From contig JAYMTA010000833.1 of assembly GCA_036897625.1 (NCBI GenBank), positions 1 to 23,793 of the forward strand: 23,793 nucleotides of DNA, given 5' to 3'. Position 1 is the first letter of the stretch; each line of letters starts with the position of its first letter. The stretch comes from Pelargonium cotyledonis. Its lineage: Eukaryota; Streptophyta; Magnoliopsida; Geraniales; Geraniaceae. The notes under the pieces were generated by a model, which was not told where the DNA came from, searched no databases, and saw nothing but the letters and a program-made list of their open reading frames with translations. A program made the translations under genes and the position numbers. Positions 1 through 10,681 of this stretch are shown here, in pieces.

Positions 1-440
1 TTAACACCGTTAGTGTTGATCACCTATTTGTACAAAATTAATAGTTCATGTATCTATTTGTACAAAGTTTGATGAAATGAGTCTATTTATACATTTGGTG
101 AAAGTTCATGTATGAAAAATAGGCATGTCTTTATATATATTCAAACATTATGGAACATTAGAAAGAACAATATTAAAATTTAATAAACTATAGCTAAAAT
201 GTTTTGATTGGAGTTTTGTCTTGTTTTGTTGTTGTTGTTGTTGTTGTTGTTGTAATTTGTTAAGAAAAATACAATTACCACTCCCTTCCACAAAATAATA
301 CACATTCATAATTTAAAAAAAAAAATATTTTAATCAGAATATTAAGAGAGAGACGCAATTGATAATATAATGAGTTGGAGGGTATATTTGCAATATAATA
401 GAAATTCATCATCTTTCCCCGAAATCAAGAAGCAACCCGA
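1..440. other. AT-rich intergenic flank with short degenerate repeats
   Basis: No gene is supported here. The motif ctatttgtacaaa occurs at 24-36 and 54-66 and a variant at about 83-93. The motif agttcatgtat occurs at 43-53 and 103-113. Together these suggest a degenerate repeat with spacing near 30 or 60 bp. A TTG/GTT trinucleotide microsatellite lies at about 227-253. The 3' end of this stretch is the presumed promoter of the PheRS alpha gene. Confidence 0.6.
227..253. repeat. (GTT)n trinucleotide microsatellite
   Basis: About nine uninterrupted TTG units are read directly from the sequence, upstream of the PheRS alpha promoter. No function is implied. Confidence 0.9.
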
Positions 441-449
441 AAACCCTAG
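441..449 (+). promoter_or_regulatory. telo-box (AAACCCTAG) at the PheRS alpha promoter or leader
   Basis: The sequence aaaccctag is seen about 260 bases before the start codon. From general knowledge, telo-boxes (AAACCCTA) are over-represented near transcription starts of plant translation-machinery genes, which suits a tRNA synthetase gene. The match to the motif is exact; its use here is inferred. Confidence 0.5.
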
Positions 450-512
450 TAGACAGTGTTGGAGCAATAGAGATAGAGAAAGCGTCACAAGGGTTGCACT
501 GCCCCGTTACTG

Positions 513-669
513 GTGAGACTTAATTCAACTCTTTGTAGCTCCAATTCCAAATCCAATCCCAGAGGTTTCATCACTTCATCTTCTTCATCAAACTCAATCT
601 CCATTGCACCACTAGCCGTTGCTCCTTCACTGACAACTACTCTTTTTTCTTCTGTTGTTGCATTCTCAG
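513..669 (+). other. probable intron in the 5' UTR of the PheRS alpha gene
   Basis: A good donor (gtgaga, from 513) and a very good acceptor (pyrimidine-rich tract ending ttctcag at 669) bracket 157 bases just before the start codon. No ATG lies between the telo-box and position 709, so the predicted protein is the same whether or not this intron is removed. The call rests on splice consensus only. Confidence 0.5.
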
Positions 670-708
670 TATCTTACTGTGCAATTCGCTCACAGAGAGG
701 GCTTGGAT

Positions 709-3700
709 ATGGCGGAAGAGGCGGTGCTAGGGTTCTTGCAGAATCACGAGGAGATATCAGATTCAGGCCAGTTCGCTCTTGACAATGGACTCGATCACAA
801 CGACGTCGTCAATGTCGTGAAGAGCCTTCATGGCTTCCGTTACGTCGTTGCTGAGGTCCAATTTGCATTTTCATTTGCTCGTCTTCGAGTTCATAAGATA
901 ATTCGAATTGAAATCGATTTTTGTTGCTTAAGCTAGATAGAAATTTATTTATGTGATTGTTTTTGTTGCTTATGACTTATTTGGAACAATTTTGATTTTA
1001 ACTATGGGTAGTGTGAGGAGAACATTAGTGTTGGCTTATTTCTTTGTTGGGAAGTATATTTTGACACCAAAATCAGCTTAGAAGTTGTTATGGTGATTTT
1101 GACAAGATTACCTGATCTAATCGTGGATTATCCGTGGTGGATTCTTCGAGTGTTTCTAATGAATCGCACGAGTTTGCTGAGCCTTGGTTACTGAATGTGA
1201 TTTGTGAACTGTTCAGGACATCAAGAGGGAGAGTTGGGTGCTCACTGAGGAGGGAAAAAAATATGCTGATTCAGGATCACCAGAAGTGCAACTATTTCGA
1301 GCCATACCACCTGTAGGTAGTAGTATCTCAAGAGATGAATTACAGGTAAATATACACTTATCTGAATTTAAGTTATTAGGTCCCTCAAAATTGTTGAAAT
1401 GTATCCAATAAGAAATGATTTCATCCAATCAAGTTATAGGTCTGAAATCTCAGTTCTATATTGGTGTATTATATTTATTTAGTTTACGATTCGGTTGTTC
1501 CAACCTTGTATAATAGAAGACAAAATTATGTTTTCTTTATGCAGACCTCTTTCTCAACAATTCTCATTATGTTATTGCTGCCATATATTTGTATATGTCT
1601 ATGTGAAACGTCTGTTTTGAATAAGTGATTACTTGGTGCTTAATTGTTGTTTATATTGGTGGGTGGATGCAGAAAATGCTAGATCCTTCTGTCTTCAAAA
1701 TAGGATGTGCACAGGCTGGAAAGAATAAATGGGTAGAGATGGGGAAACAAGTATCCAGAAAGGTAAAGTTGACACATTAAACCTTTTCCCTTGTTGATAC
1801 ACTATCTTCCTTCTCGTCTATATTGTCATGTTTGGTACAGATTGGTTTACAAAGTTTGTGTTGTTTTGTTTGTTCGTATATAACATCAATAAAGTTTTAG
1901 TCTTCATTCATAATGTTGTCACAAGTGGTTGCTATATTTAAGTTTTTTGGGAAGCCTACCCATTTGACAACTTTTGGTTGCAAGGGAGAGATGATGGAAC
2001 AGTGATAAAAGTTTGACCTTTTGGTAGGTGAGACCTAGCAGTCTAGCACTATATGAGATTCCCAAGAGAGCCACCAAATTGAAAAGTATATGAAATTTGT
2101 ATTTTTATGGTTTAAGTTGTATTTATTCTTACTTATGTATTCTGTCTATCACACTGCACTACCTGATTTATGTTTGTCATCACAATTTTGAAATTTTGTA
2201 CTTGCTGTAGGTGGCAAATGTTGAGGACGGAGTCCAGCAGTTACTTCTGAATATACAAAATGGACAGGTACTTGTCGAATTTTACGTAATCAATAGCGGC
2301 AATCAAACCATGTCTAATTAATTACTTGTTTATTCATTCTGAGCTTCAATAAAAGTTATAACATATTCTTTCATAAAAGAATGATTTTTATTTCAGTCAA
2401 TGGTAATCATAATGACATTCAGTGGCTTTTATACGCTGGTACATTTGAATCAACAAAGCTATTGTATGGTAGAACATTGAAATGTAGCTATTAGTATTCA
2501 ATATAAGATTCATGCTTGAAAAATAAACAGATGGTACCAGGGTTTAATTTTAGTCCACCATCCAGAATGATGTTTCTCGATCATCATTCAGCCTTTAGTT
2601 TTAAAATAAGTTGTAATAAATTCATTTGGTTTCTTTTTCTTTCTGTATCAAACCTTCCTAATGTGCTTGTGCTTTGAGCTTACCATTTAGAATTTTTTGT
2701 GATGCAGGTTGTTGGTGACGACCAGATTAAGGCTCTCAAAGCAAGAAAGCTTATTGTGCAACAGTAATCATCATATTGTTATCTGTGTATGCTGAGTTCC
2801 TTACTAGGCCACAAAGCAACTTTTCATCTGTATTTTGTCTGTTTTTTTTTTCCTTGCAGGACATGGAAGGGGTACTCTGTGAGGAAGGGTCCTAACTATG
2901 CTCCAAAAAGAAAGAAAGTTGCTACTGATTTGACTCGAGAAAATCTACAACGGTATATACTGTTTGCTTGCTATATTTTTCACGGAGAAAATGTAAACTG
3001 TGTGTAATATCTGAGGCCATTTAGTTCAATGCTCAAGTTCTACTTATTGTCTCCTAGATTATAAATATCTCTTCCCTACCATTTGTAACCATAAACAGGC
3101 AAAATCTTTTAAGGGTCAAGTGTTGAATCAAAAGAGTTTTGAATTCTATGAATTTAGTCATACCCCATATTGTTAATGGGTGATGTTTTAACAATGTTTG
3201 CTTGTTTACTCTGTCAAAAATTTATCTTCCTCTGTTTTTTCGAAATCCTGTTTGTTGCTTCCCCCTCCCCAATTATAGGTGTATCTACAACCATGAGCCA
3301 CTCCCTTTCATCTAGGTGAGCTATGACATTAGATTCGAAGGGCATTGACCAATTTGGTCATGATATACCCATCAATGCATATAATATATTAGAATGCGTA
3401 TGGAACTAGTGTAATTTATATATATATATTTTGTTATGCTTATTTATGGGTATATGTTGTATCTCAGTTACTGGTTACTCATTGCATTTTTTTCCTTGTT
3501 ATATGTTTGATGGTGTGATTCAGGGGTGACTGGAAGGAGTTGGAATTCAAAGAGTATAACTTCAATGCTAAAGGTCAGCCTGCTGAGGCTGGCCACCTTC
3601 ATCCGCTTCTGAAGGTGAGGGCATTACTTCCTTCTCTCTCTTTGTTATCAAAGTACTATGAGCGTCATAACTTTGGTCCTGGGGGCTTTAGTTCCTCAGG

Positions 3701-6700
3701 ACCTAAACTATAATTTTGTCTATCTAGGACGCATGCTATAGTTAAATGCATTCGTTTCTTTTGTATGCCTTTACTTAACGGGTTAAAGGTGGACCCATGT
3801 CCAACCCTTGTTGATGAAGGTATAATACCATTATATCAGGCTTCCAGTGGATAAATCTTTTCCATTTACAAAATAAGAGCACGATATTCAATACTTCCGT
3901 TTCTATTGATGGGTGTTGATGTGTCCCATGTCGATCAATGTGAAGATTTTTGCCTCTCTAATTGCTTTGAACCCTCCATCTATCAGTTGTCTCTTGTGTT
4001 AGAGTAAAGTTTAGCAAGTTATCATGGCAGGTTGTGGTCCAGACCTATGGACTGACTGTATGACCACTTGTGGTCTTTGATCCACATGTAGAAGTAAATA
4101 CATGTAGTGGGTTCATATACAAAAGTAGACGTCTACATGTGAGGGGCAGTGTTGATGCGTCCCACTTTGATTAAATGTGGAGATTGTAGCCTCTTTAAAT
4201 ACTTTATGAACTCCATCTATCAACTTAGGCTTTTTGGGTTGGAATAAATTGTATCAAAGGGCAAGAGGTAGGGTTCTGTGTTTAATAGTGGTTGTTGAAG
4301 TGTGTAATAAAGTCATACATCGGATAAATATGACATGTATGAGCTACATATAATGGTGAAAGGAAAACCCTATTAATAAGGTTGACCTTTAAGTAGTGGA
4401 AGTCCAAACCATTATGTGTAGTCTAATTATTGAAATTTAATATGGTATTAGAGCTTCGTTGGCCTAAAGGTCACAAGTTCAAGTCCCGCTGCCACCACCC
4501 TAATTCAAATTCAGCACAAGGAAAGAAGAAGACTTGTGCATGGGTGCATGGGCCCACATGCAAAGCAATAGTGGGCGTGTTAGAGTATAAAACTATAAAT
4601 ATTATATTGGGTCTTCAACTACTAGCTCAAGCTTTTAGTTGGGTTGGTCCTTGACAGTGGTGAAGGAAGAAGCGGGCCATAATGGCATTTTAATGCACAG
4701 TAGGAAAAACTCTGGCTGTCTATTTTTTCTTCATTGGGAAAGGAGTTGCTGTTTCACATTTGGGTACATTGGCATGAATATACTTGGACTTGTGTTTCTG
4801 TTTCTCTGAAATGGATTGGATAAGAATGCTAGCAAGCTTTTTCTGTAGCTTGAGCATCTAATAATCGGTTCTTGAGATCATTATTACTTAATAATTTGTA
4901 TATTTTCAGGTTAGACAGCAGTTGAAGATGATTTTTCTTCAGATGGGGTGAGACTATTTGTATTATAATATTTGGCATATATGTTTATTGCCTTGCTTCT
5001 GCTTTTGACATGTATGACATTTATACTGGTCTTTAACTGGCTGCAGTTTTGAGGAAATGCCAACAAACAATTTCGTTGAGAGCAGGTAGCAGGCTTACCA
5101 TCTCCTTTTGCAATTTCTGTTTTTTGTTTTATATGGTTAATAAGGTTGCTTATCAAAGTTTTGGTGGTAGCTTAGTCTTAAAGTTTTCTAGCAACTCCAA
5201 ATCAACCATATACGCTGACATGTTCTAGTATTAAGGTTATTAATGCTTTAATGCAACAGTATGCTAAACAGTAACGGGGCATGATAATTTTACACATTTT
5301 CTTTCCATGGGGTTTCCATTATTCTACTGTTTCTGCTTTACCTGCAGCTTCTGGAACTTTGATGCACTGTTCCAGCCGCAACAACACCCTGCCCGTGATT
5401 CGCATGACACTTTTTTCCTTAGAGGTTTGTTTTAATTGTTTGCTTGATTGGTAATTCTTCTCCTTATTTGGGGTGACAAGGAAGCACCATTTTCTTTCTG
5501 GCATACTTCTGATCATTATTTGACATTCGTATATCTAGCTCCATCCACTACAAGGGAACTGCCTGAAGATTATGTTGAGCGGGTAAAGAATATTCACGAG
5601 TCTGGTGGTTATGGGTCTAGGGGGTATGATTTATTTTGCTCTCCAATCCCAGTATGTGCTTCTATAATAGTATAGCATCACAGGTATTTGATACTGTTCT
5701 CCCCCTACCTTGGCAGTTATGGGTATGATTGGAAAAGAGAGGAAGCAAACAAAAACCTTCTGCGAACTCATACAACTGCTGTCTCCTCCAGAATGCTTTA
5801 CTTGCTGGCACAAGTATGAATTAATGCTTAATGTGTATGATCTTTGCCTAAATTTTTCAATCAGAACGTTCTTGGTTCAGTGTATAATTCTAGATTTTAT
5901 TATCCTTTTTCCACAATCAACAAGAATCTGGATTAATTGTATCTCAGTGCGTATATGGTCTCTAAATAGAATTTGAATCATGAATTTGTAGGATTTTGTT
6001 GTGTATGATATGTGCAGGGGCCTTTTACACCAAAGAAGTATTTCTCAATCGATCGTGTATTCAGAAATGAAGCTGTTGATCGAACCCATCTTGCAGAGTT
6101 TCACCAGATAGAAGGTAACTAGGATAATGTATGCTGAAGTTTGATTTGCTTTGATTTTCACTTGGTTCAGGTGTGTTAGTCACTATAACTATATCACATA
6201 GGACCAATTTTGTTCCGTTGCTCCCTTCAAATGATAATAAAATATTCTAAAACAATCCCAAGAGTCCAAGGCCGGACCTTATTTGAAATTGACCACAGTT
6301 GGATTTCATTTTACCTAAAGTTCACATAATACAAAAGGAAAACCCAAGTTTATGAATATTAGATGCTGCTATTTATTTATATTTTGAAAAGTACAGATCT
6401 CATTTCCTTCCCCGTGGTACAGGCCTGGTATGTGACAGAGGGCTTACTCTTGGTGACCTGATTGGTGTTTTACAAGACTTCTTTTCGCGTATGGGTAAGT
6501 ACACAGAATAAATGAAAAATAGAGGGCATACTTTTGGTAGTTTTGTTTTTTCAAAAAGTATTGCTGTCTACATTCGACATTTCATAGCAGATGAGCTGTG
6601 CATGTATTTTGATGCCTGGAAGATAAGCTCTCTACTTGGAGAAATATAATGTTTTATTTTCCATATATTTTCAGGCATGTCCAAATTGCGCTTCAAGCCT

Positions 6701-7236
6701 GCTTACAATCCTTACACTGAACCTAGCATGGAGATTTTCAGGTAACAAGTGACGAATTGTTTGACAAAAATGTTCTATATTTGGCAGCCGAATTTGAAAT
6801 GCCATCCTTGTTCTCATTCTCAGCTATCACGAAGGATTGGGAAAGTGGGTTGAAATTGGAAATTCTGGTATGTTCAGACCTGAAATGTTACTTCCTATGG
6901 GACTTCCAGAAGATGTTTGTGTTATTGCATGGGGTCTTTCACTTGAAAGGTACTCGTTTTATTACAAGTCTGGTGTTCAATTAGTGCCAGACAATGCTTT
7001 AAGGAATTATTGTTTTGATAATGTTTCCTTCATTGTTTAACCAGGCCGACAATGATTCTATATGGTATAAATAACATTCGGGATCTTTTCGGGCACAAGG
7101 TACTATACTTTTGCTCATTTCACTGTTTTCCCATACCTTGATGCACTTCATTTTCTGGTTTTAATTCTTTATTTACTTTCGGCAGGTTGATCTCAGTCTC
7201 ATCAAGCAAAACCCAATATGCCGCCTTGGAATTTAG
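709..7236 (+). CDS. cytosolic phenylalanyl-tRNA synthetase alpha subunit, 18 coding exons
   Basis: Charges tRNA-Phe with phenylalanine in the cytosol, as the catalytic alpha chain of an alpha2beta2 enzyme. Coding exons: 709-855, 1217-1345, 1673-1762, 2211-2267, 2708-2763, 2860-2952, 3524-3614, 4910-4947, 5047-5085, 5348-5424, 5539-5623, 5717-5813, 6018-6114, 6423-6494, 6675-6741, 6824-6949, 7045-7099, 7186-7236. These sum to 1467 nt, giving 488 aa and TAG. All introns are GT-AG and frame is kept throughout. The N-terminal third is the helical, nucleic-acid-binding-like region of eukaryotic alpha chains, starting [10 protein letters not shown] and including [16 protein letters not shown]. The class II core follows: [19 protein letters not shown] (motif 2, about residues 347-366), then [17 protein letters not shown] and [14 protein letters not shown] (motif 3, about 448-460). 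The ending is CRLGI. Length and sequence agree with plant orthologues as I recall them (about 485 aa in Arabidopsis). Position 709 is the first ATG of the leader. No break is seen, so the gene looks functional. Confidence 0.96.
3914..4260 (+). mobile_element. TRIM-like LTR element remnant in PheRS alpha intron 7
   Basis: Two related segments begin TGTTGATG(T/C)GTCCCA and run to CTCCATCTATCA-type ends, at 3914-3986 and 4150-4222. The second is preceded directly by a purine-rich tract (gaggggcag, 4141-4149). From knowledge of LTR elements, paired TG-starting repeats with a polypurine tract before the second copy suggest a terminal-repeat retrotransposon in miniature. The internal part is only about 160 bp and has no coding capacity. 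Similarity between the copies is partial, so the insertion looks old. It lies within the 1.3-kb intron 3615-4909. The right boundary is approximate. Confidence 0.45.
4293..4656 (+). mobile_element. fragmentary LTR-retroelement sequence with a tRNA-iMet-type primer-binding site
   Basis: A TGTTGAAGTGTG start at 4293 is followed at 4443-4454 by tggtattagagc. This is one base from TGGTATCAGAGC, the primer-binding site complementary to initiator tRNA-Met used by many plant LTR elements. A second segment, 4578-4656, starts TGTTAGAG and ends TTGACA, the TG...CA form of an LTR. The two segments do not look like copies of one another, so they may come from different elements. No gag or pol coding sequence is present. 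It sits inside PheRS alpha intron 7, sense to the gene. Confidence 0.5.
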
Positions 7237-7770
7237 TATACTGAAATGTTCATTCCAATTTTTGTACTAGGATGATTTCTTGGTTTTTTTTTAGCAGTTT
7301 CTACATCAAATATTATCATACTTCATTTATAGTGAGATTTTTGGGTTCCAACTCATTGTATCACATTAAACATAGAATTGGCCACTCTTTTTGTGTTTCA
7401 AGAAAAAATAGTTTTTCTAGTTCTTTATTGAAGCTCCTTCTACAGTATATGCTAAAGCTAGCAGTGATACATTTCAAGATTGATTCTCATTGTTACTATT
7501 TTGGTATCCTTCAACTTCCGTTCAATGAAATGAATTTCATGTCAAATGACAATGGGATTTCTTTTTCTTAGAGATTTAATGCTGAATCTTATATAGATCA
7601 TAGATCGAGTACTATCATGGCGTCGCAATCGTAAGTGCAACCATGATATATATACGCCATTACCCGTAACATTGAATTAATCTACCATTATTAGTATATA
7701 TTTTAAATAGTAATTTTAAAAAAAAAACAAATATATATAATTCACATTAATAAAAATAATGTTAAAGGCA
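7237..7770. other. 3' flank of the PheRS alpha gene, no gene seen
   Basis: AT-rich sequence following the TAG stop. It should include the 3' UTR and polyadenylation region, but I see no unambiguous polyA signal. A 99-codon open frame at 7272-7571 has low-complexity composition and no recognisable motif, and is taken as chance. Confidence 0.6.
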
Positions 7771-7775
7771 GCCCA

Positions 7776-7906
7776 GGTCACTTGGGCGGCGGTGCATCTA
7801 AAACAGGGAGGTCGTTGTGTCTGTTCAAAGAAAGGTAGAGTAGGGCAGCTAGTGTTTTTAAGTTTTTCTCTTTCTTCTTTCCCTCTGGTCACTTAGGCGG
7901 TGGTGC
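7776..7906 (+). repeat. two copies of a GC-rich 20-bp motif, 111 bp apart
   Basis: The sequence ggtcacttgggcggcggtgc at 7776-7795 recurs as ggtcacttaggcggtggtgc at 7887-7906 (18 of 20 identical). It lies in otherwise AT-rich DNA just before the LINE relic, so it may be the repeat-bearing 5' UTR of that element. A related minus-strand copy is at 23644-23663. Confidence 0.55.
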
Positions 7907-7954
7907 TATTAGTCATTAGACAAGGTCTTCAATTTTATGTGAAAACTGACTTCG

Positions 7955-8460
7955 TTGGGTCCGTATCACGGTGGTCTTACTAAGCGGCGCTCTGACTCAG
8001 ATGCTCCGATAGACGAAGTCACGAAAAACTTGCAAAAAGCGGACTCGATGGCTCAGGTTCGCCAGGACTCATGAGCATGGTAGTATGGAACTACTGCGGG
8101 ATGGGTGGCTCGCAAGTAGTTCCGATCTTGTGCATGCTTGTGCAGGATAGGTGGTTGAGTTGGTTTGGTGTCCTGAATTTGGGGTCTGAGAAACACTTTC
8201 ATGGACAGATAAACACGAATGAATGTTGGTTCGGTTGCGGTAGAAGAGAGGAGGGTATCAGAAGCAGTACAGACCGGATGGGAGGGATTTCCCAATGCTT
8301 TTAGTTTGGTTCATTATAACATCATGTCTCATTTAGCTAATTTTAATTATGTTCGATTTACTTGTTTTATATTTGAGGCCATTAAGGCTATTAACTTATT
8401 AGCTAGATCATCTGTTAGTTTGTTTTGGATTGGTGATAGTGTCAGGGTTTCATGTCCGTT
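7955..8460 (+). mobile_element. decayed, internally deleted LINE (non-LTR retrotransposon) relic
   Basis: Frames here read as pieces of a plant L1-type polyprotein. At about 7960-8070 there is a charged stretch (KRRSDSDAPIDEVTKNLQK), as often precedes the endonuclease. At 8071 the peptide MSMVVWNYCGMGGSQVV resembles the start of the APE endonuclease, whose consensus has WNCRGLG. At about 8276, in another frame, TGWEGFPN resembles the endonuclease TGFYGxP motif. At about 8330-8440, HLANFNYVRF...INLLARSS resembles the C-terminal end of the plant RNase H domain (REANxxAHxLAR). The reverse transcriptase is missing and frames shift, so this is a nonfunctional remnant. It lies between the PheRS alpha and bL27m genes. 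Assignment is by motif memory only. Confidence 0.6.
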
Positions 8461-8547
8461 TCTTTCACTAAAGTTTGTATTAGTCAGAATTAATATAAAC
8501 TTCTTCCTTAAAATGAATGTTAAAATGAACTTGTATGTTTGGCAACG

Positions 8548-8579
8548 AGCCCAAAAGAGTCCGCAATCTGATTTGGGCC
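8548..8579 (+). promoter_or_regulatory. paired site II elements (TGGGCY) of the bL27m promoter
   Basis: Two TGGGCY motifs are seen: agccca (reverse of TGGGCT) at 8548-8553 and tgggcc at 8574-8579. From general knowledge, paired site II elements bound by TCP factors mark many plant nuclear genes for ribosomal and mitochondrial proteins. They lie just before the presumed first, noncoding exon of the bL27m gene, about where a core promoter would be. Confidence 0.6.
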
Positions 8580-8599
8580 ACTCCTAACCTATTTTGCGA

Positions 8600-8754
8600 A
8601 ACTGAAACCCCCAACGGGAGATACTTCCGGTTTGTTAATTTGATTTCTAGTCCATCTGACGATACGCAGAAACTCAGAGCTTCCTCAACAGCGACTCCTT
8701 TCGCCGATCACCGTTCCTCCGCCGCCGCCGTCCTGGTTTCCTTTCTCCGACGAG
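8600..8754 (+). other. probable noncoding first exon (5' UTR) of the bL27m gene
   Basis: A pyrimidine- and GCC-rich segment without any ATG follows the site II motifs and ends in a consensus donor (cgag|gtaaat, intron from 8755). The intron would run to an acceptor at 9532 or 9600 and contains a telo-box (taaaccctaa, about 9002-9011). The 5' end is approximate. The splice sites are inferred from consensus. Confidence 0.5.
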
Positions 8755-9517
8755 GTAAATTTACAATTGTTCATCGGTTTATCATTCTCCATAAATTTCT
8801 ATTTCTCAAACTAGCCAACTATCTCTCTGTACTGTGAAATATCAACCCCATTTTTTTCCGCTTGATTCGCTCTATTTGTTCCATTTTGGTTTGTGTTCAA
8901 TCGTGCCAGTGAATCTAAGAATCAACGAGCAGTATAGGCTTTTTTCTATTCCGTGAGAGTTTTGGCAGCTATGGCTTATAATTTTATGGTGTATCGTTAT
9001 GTAAACCCTAAGATTATGATGCAGATTTGTTTAGTAATTGTATATGCGAAAATGACAGGAATTGAAATATGATGATTTCTAGAATTGTGGATTAACAATG
9101 TTGAACTTTTATAATGATTTTTCTAATCTGGAATAGGTCTTGAAAGAAAAATAAAATTGATAGGCATGGATTTTACTCTAAAAAACTAGAAAATTGTTTG
9201 TGCTGTCCTTTTCAGATTAGAGACTAAGCTCATTGCCCATGTAGATTATCAATTAGTGGGAAAAAAATATAGAACTATAGTGAAATTGTCTAGTGTTTCC
9301 GAAAGAAAATCAGATATATTTAACCGTAGGATTGATTTGACGAGTAGTTCAGGCCCAATAATATTTAACCGTAATGGATTTGGACGATGTAATAAAATGC
9401 AACTGAATTCAGTGAAGAGTAGAATATATATTGTGATCGACTGATCGTTATTTCTACAAGTTAACTAGTCCGTCTATTCTTTATCTTTTGAATGTTCAAC
9501 ATGAAAGGATTAACTTG

Positions 9518-9608
9518 TGTTGAATTTCTTAGTCAAGGTTTTGGGATAAATGTATGAGCATTAATCCTTACTTTATTTTATGTTGAATTTCTTGGCGAAG
9601 GTTTTGGA
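9518..9608 (+). repeat. 28-bp direct repeat covering two candidate 3' splice sites
   Basis: Copy 1 (9518-9545) and copy 2 (9581-9608) both read tgttgaatttctt..aaggttttgg; 24 of 28 bases agree and the spacing is 63 bp. Copy 1 contains ttcttag (acceptor at 9532). Copy 2 contains ggcgaag (acceptor at 9600). The repeat lies directly before the bL27m start codon. Confidence 0.75.
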
Positions 9609-9618
9609 AAGCACCACT

Positions 9619-10290
9619 ATGAGTTTTGCAACGTCATTGTTCAAAAGATTGAACATCAAAGAGCTAGTTACAAATGTTCCTGTTTACAACAGTGCTAGTG
9701 GTACAAATTTCAACTGACCATGTTTGCTGTTGTATTGTTTTCAAGTTTTTCGGATGTGCTAGTTTACATGGTTTTTGGCTTATAATTCAGATGTTTCTGG
9801 AGGAGGGTTAGCTTTAATGTTCCGTCGCTGGGCTACCAAGAAAGCCAGAGGATCCTCAAAGAATGGGAGGGACTCACAACCCAAGAATCTTGGTGTGAAG
9901 AAATATGGTGGAGAGGTAACTAATTGTTGCAACAAGTGAAGTTGAACGTTCTTTTCTCAATTTCCAACCCTCACCGCCCCGCCTTTTGGGTTAAATAATT
10001 GTGTTCCTATTGCACGATTTTCTCATTTTGAGATTGTTATGTTTATTATGCAGAGAGTGATACCTGGAAACATCATCGTCCGCCAACGGGGCACTCGTTT
10101 TCATCCAGGAAACTATGTTGGAATCGGGAAGGATCACACCCTTTATGCTCTGAAAGAAGGCACTATACAATTTGAGCACGACAAACGAATTAAGCGCAAG
10201 TGGGTACATGTTGTCCCCAAGTATGGTCACGTGCTTCACCCAATCTACGCAAATACTCCCGCTCCTGAGCAGAAGAAAGCTGCTACCTAA
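9619..10290 (+). CDS. mitochondrial large-subunit ribosomal protein bL27m, nuclear encoded, 3 coding exons
   Basis: A structural protein of the large mitoribosomal subunit, near the peptidyl-transferase centre in bacterial L27. Coding exons 9619-9700, 9791-9915 and 10054-10290 sum to 444 nt, giving 147 aa and TAA. Introns are GT-AG. Residues 1-35 ([16 protein letters not shown]...) are basic and hydroxylated with few acids, fitting a mitochondrial presequence. The mature core has the L27 signatures [47 protein letters not shown] and [15 protein letters not shown]. The C-terminus runs to [17 protein letters not shown]. The bacterial-type GSxKNGRDS loop favours a mitochondrial form; plant plastid L27 proteins as I recall them have a longer transit peptide. 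The start at 9619 fits family N-termini as I recall them. An in-frame ATG at 9580 would add 13 residues (MLNFLAKVLESTT) if the acceptor at 9532 is used. Confidence 0.93.
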
Positions 10291-10681
10291 TCCATATTGT
10301 TAGCGCTTTATACCGGTGGATCAACTGTTTTGCCTAGAGTTCATAATCGGGCTTATTCACTCTTTTGGATATTAACTCAAATATTTTATCAATTTACTTT
10401 CTAGTAGAAGCATATGAAAATATCGTGAGCAGAAGGTAGTCTTGTTGCATCTTGGCACTGAGACACAGAGATTTGGCTGTATCAGTACTATATTTCAAGA
10501 ATTTTTGGTGTTAATTATTGCTACACTTTATTCAATAGTTTGGGTTTTGGCTGTTTAAAGTTTAAACTTTAACCAGGCTTTCATCATTCGTGCAGTAAAA
10601 ATAGAAAATATTGGCAACACGACGTCGTTCTTCCGTTGAATTGGTGTAAAATAAATTAACATACACCTATTTACCAACGAA
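10291..10681. other. 3' flank of bL27m and spacer to tRNA-Gln
   Basis: AT-rich sequence after the TAA stop; the 3' UTR is expected here. A CAA triplet (10674-10676 region, taccaacgaagg) precedes the tRNA, as is common at plant tRNA transcription starts. No other gene is seen. Confidence 0.55.

Noticed and set aside
513-936. Two open frames (513-782 and 655-936) over the PheRS alpha first exon
   Set aside because: They begin at non-ATG codons (GTG at 513, TTG at 655). The second only reads through the real start at 709 and past the donor at 856.
7272-7571. 99-codon plus-strand open frame after PheRS alpha
   Set aside because: Its composition is rich in Ser, Phe and Tyr as expected from AT-rich DNA, and no domain is recognised.
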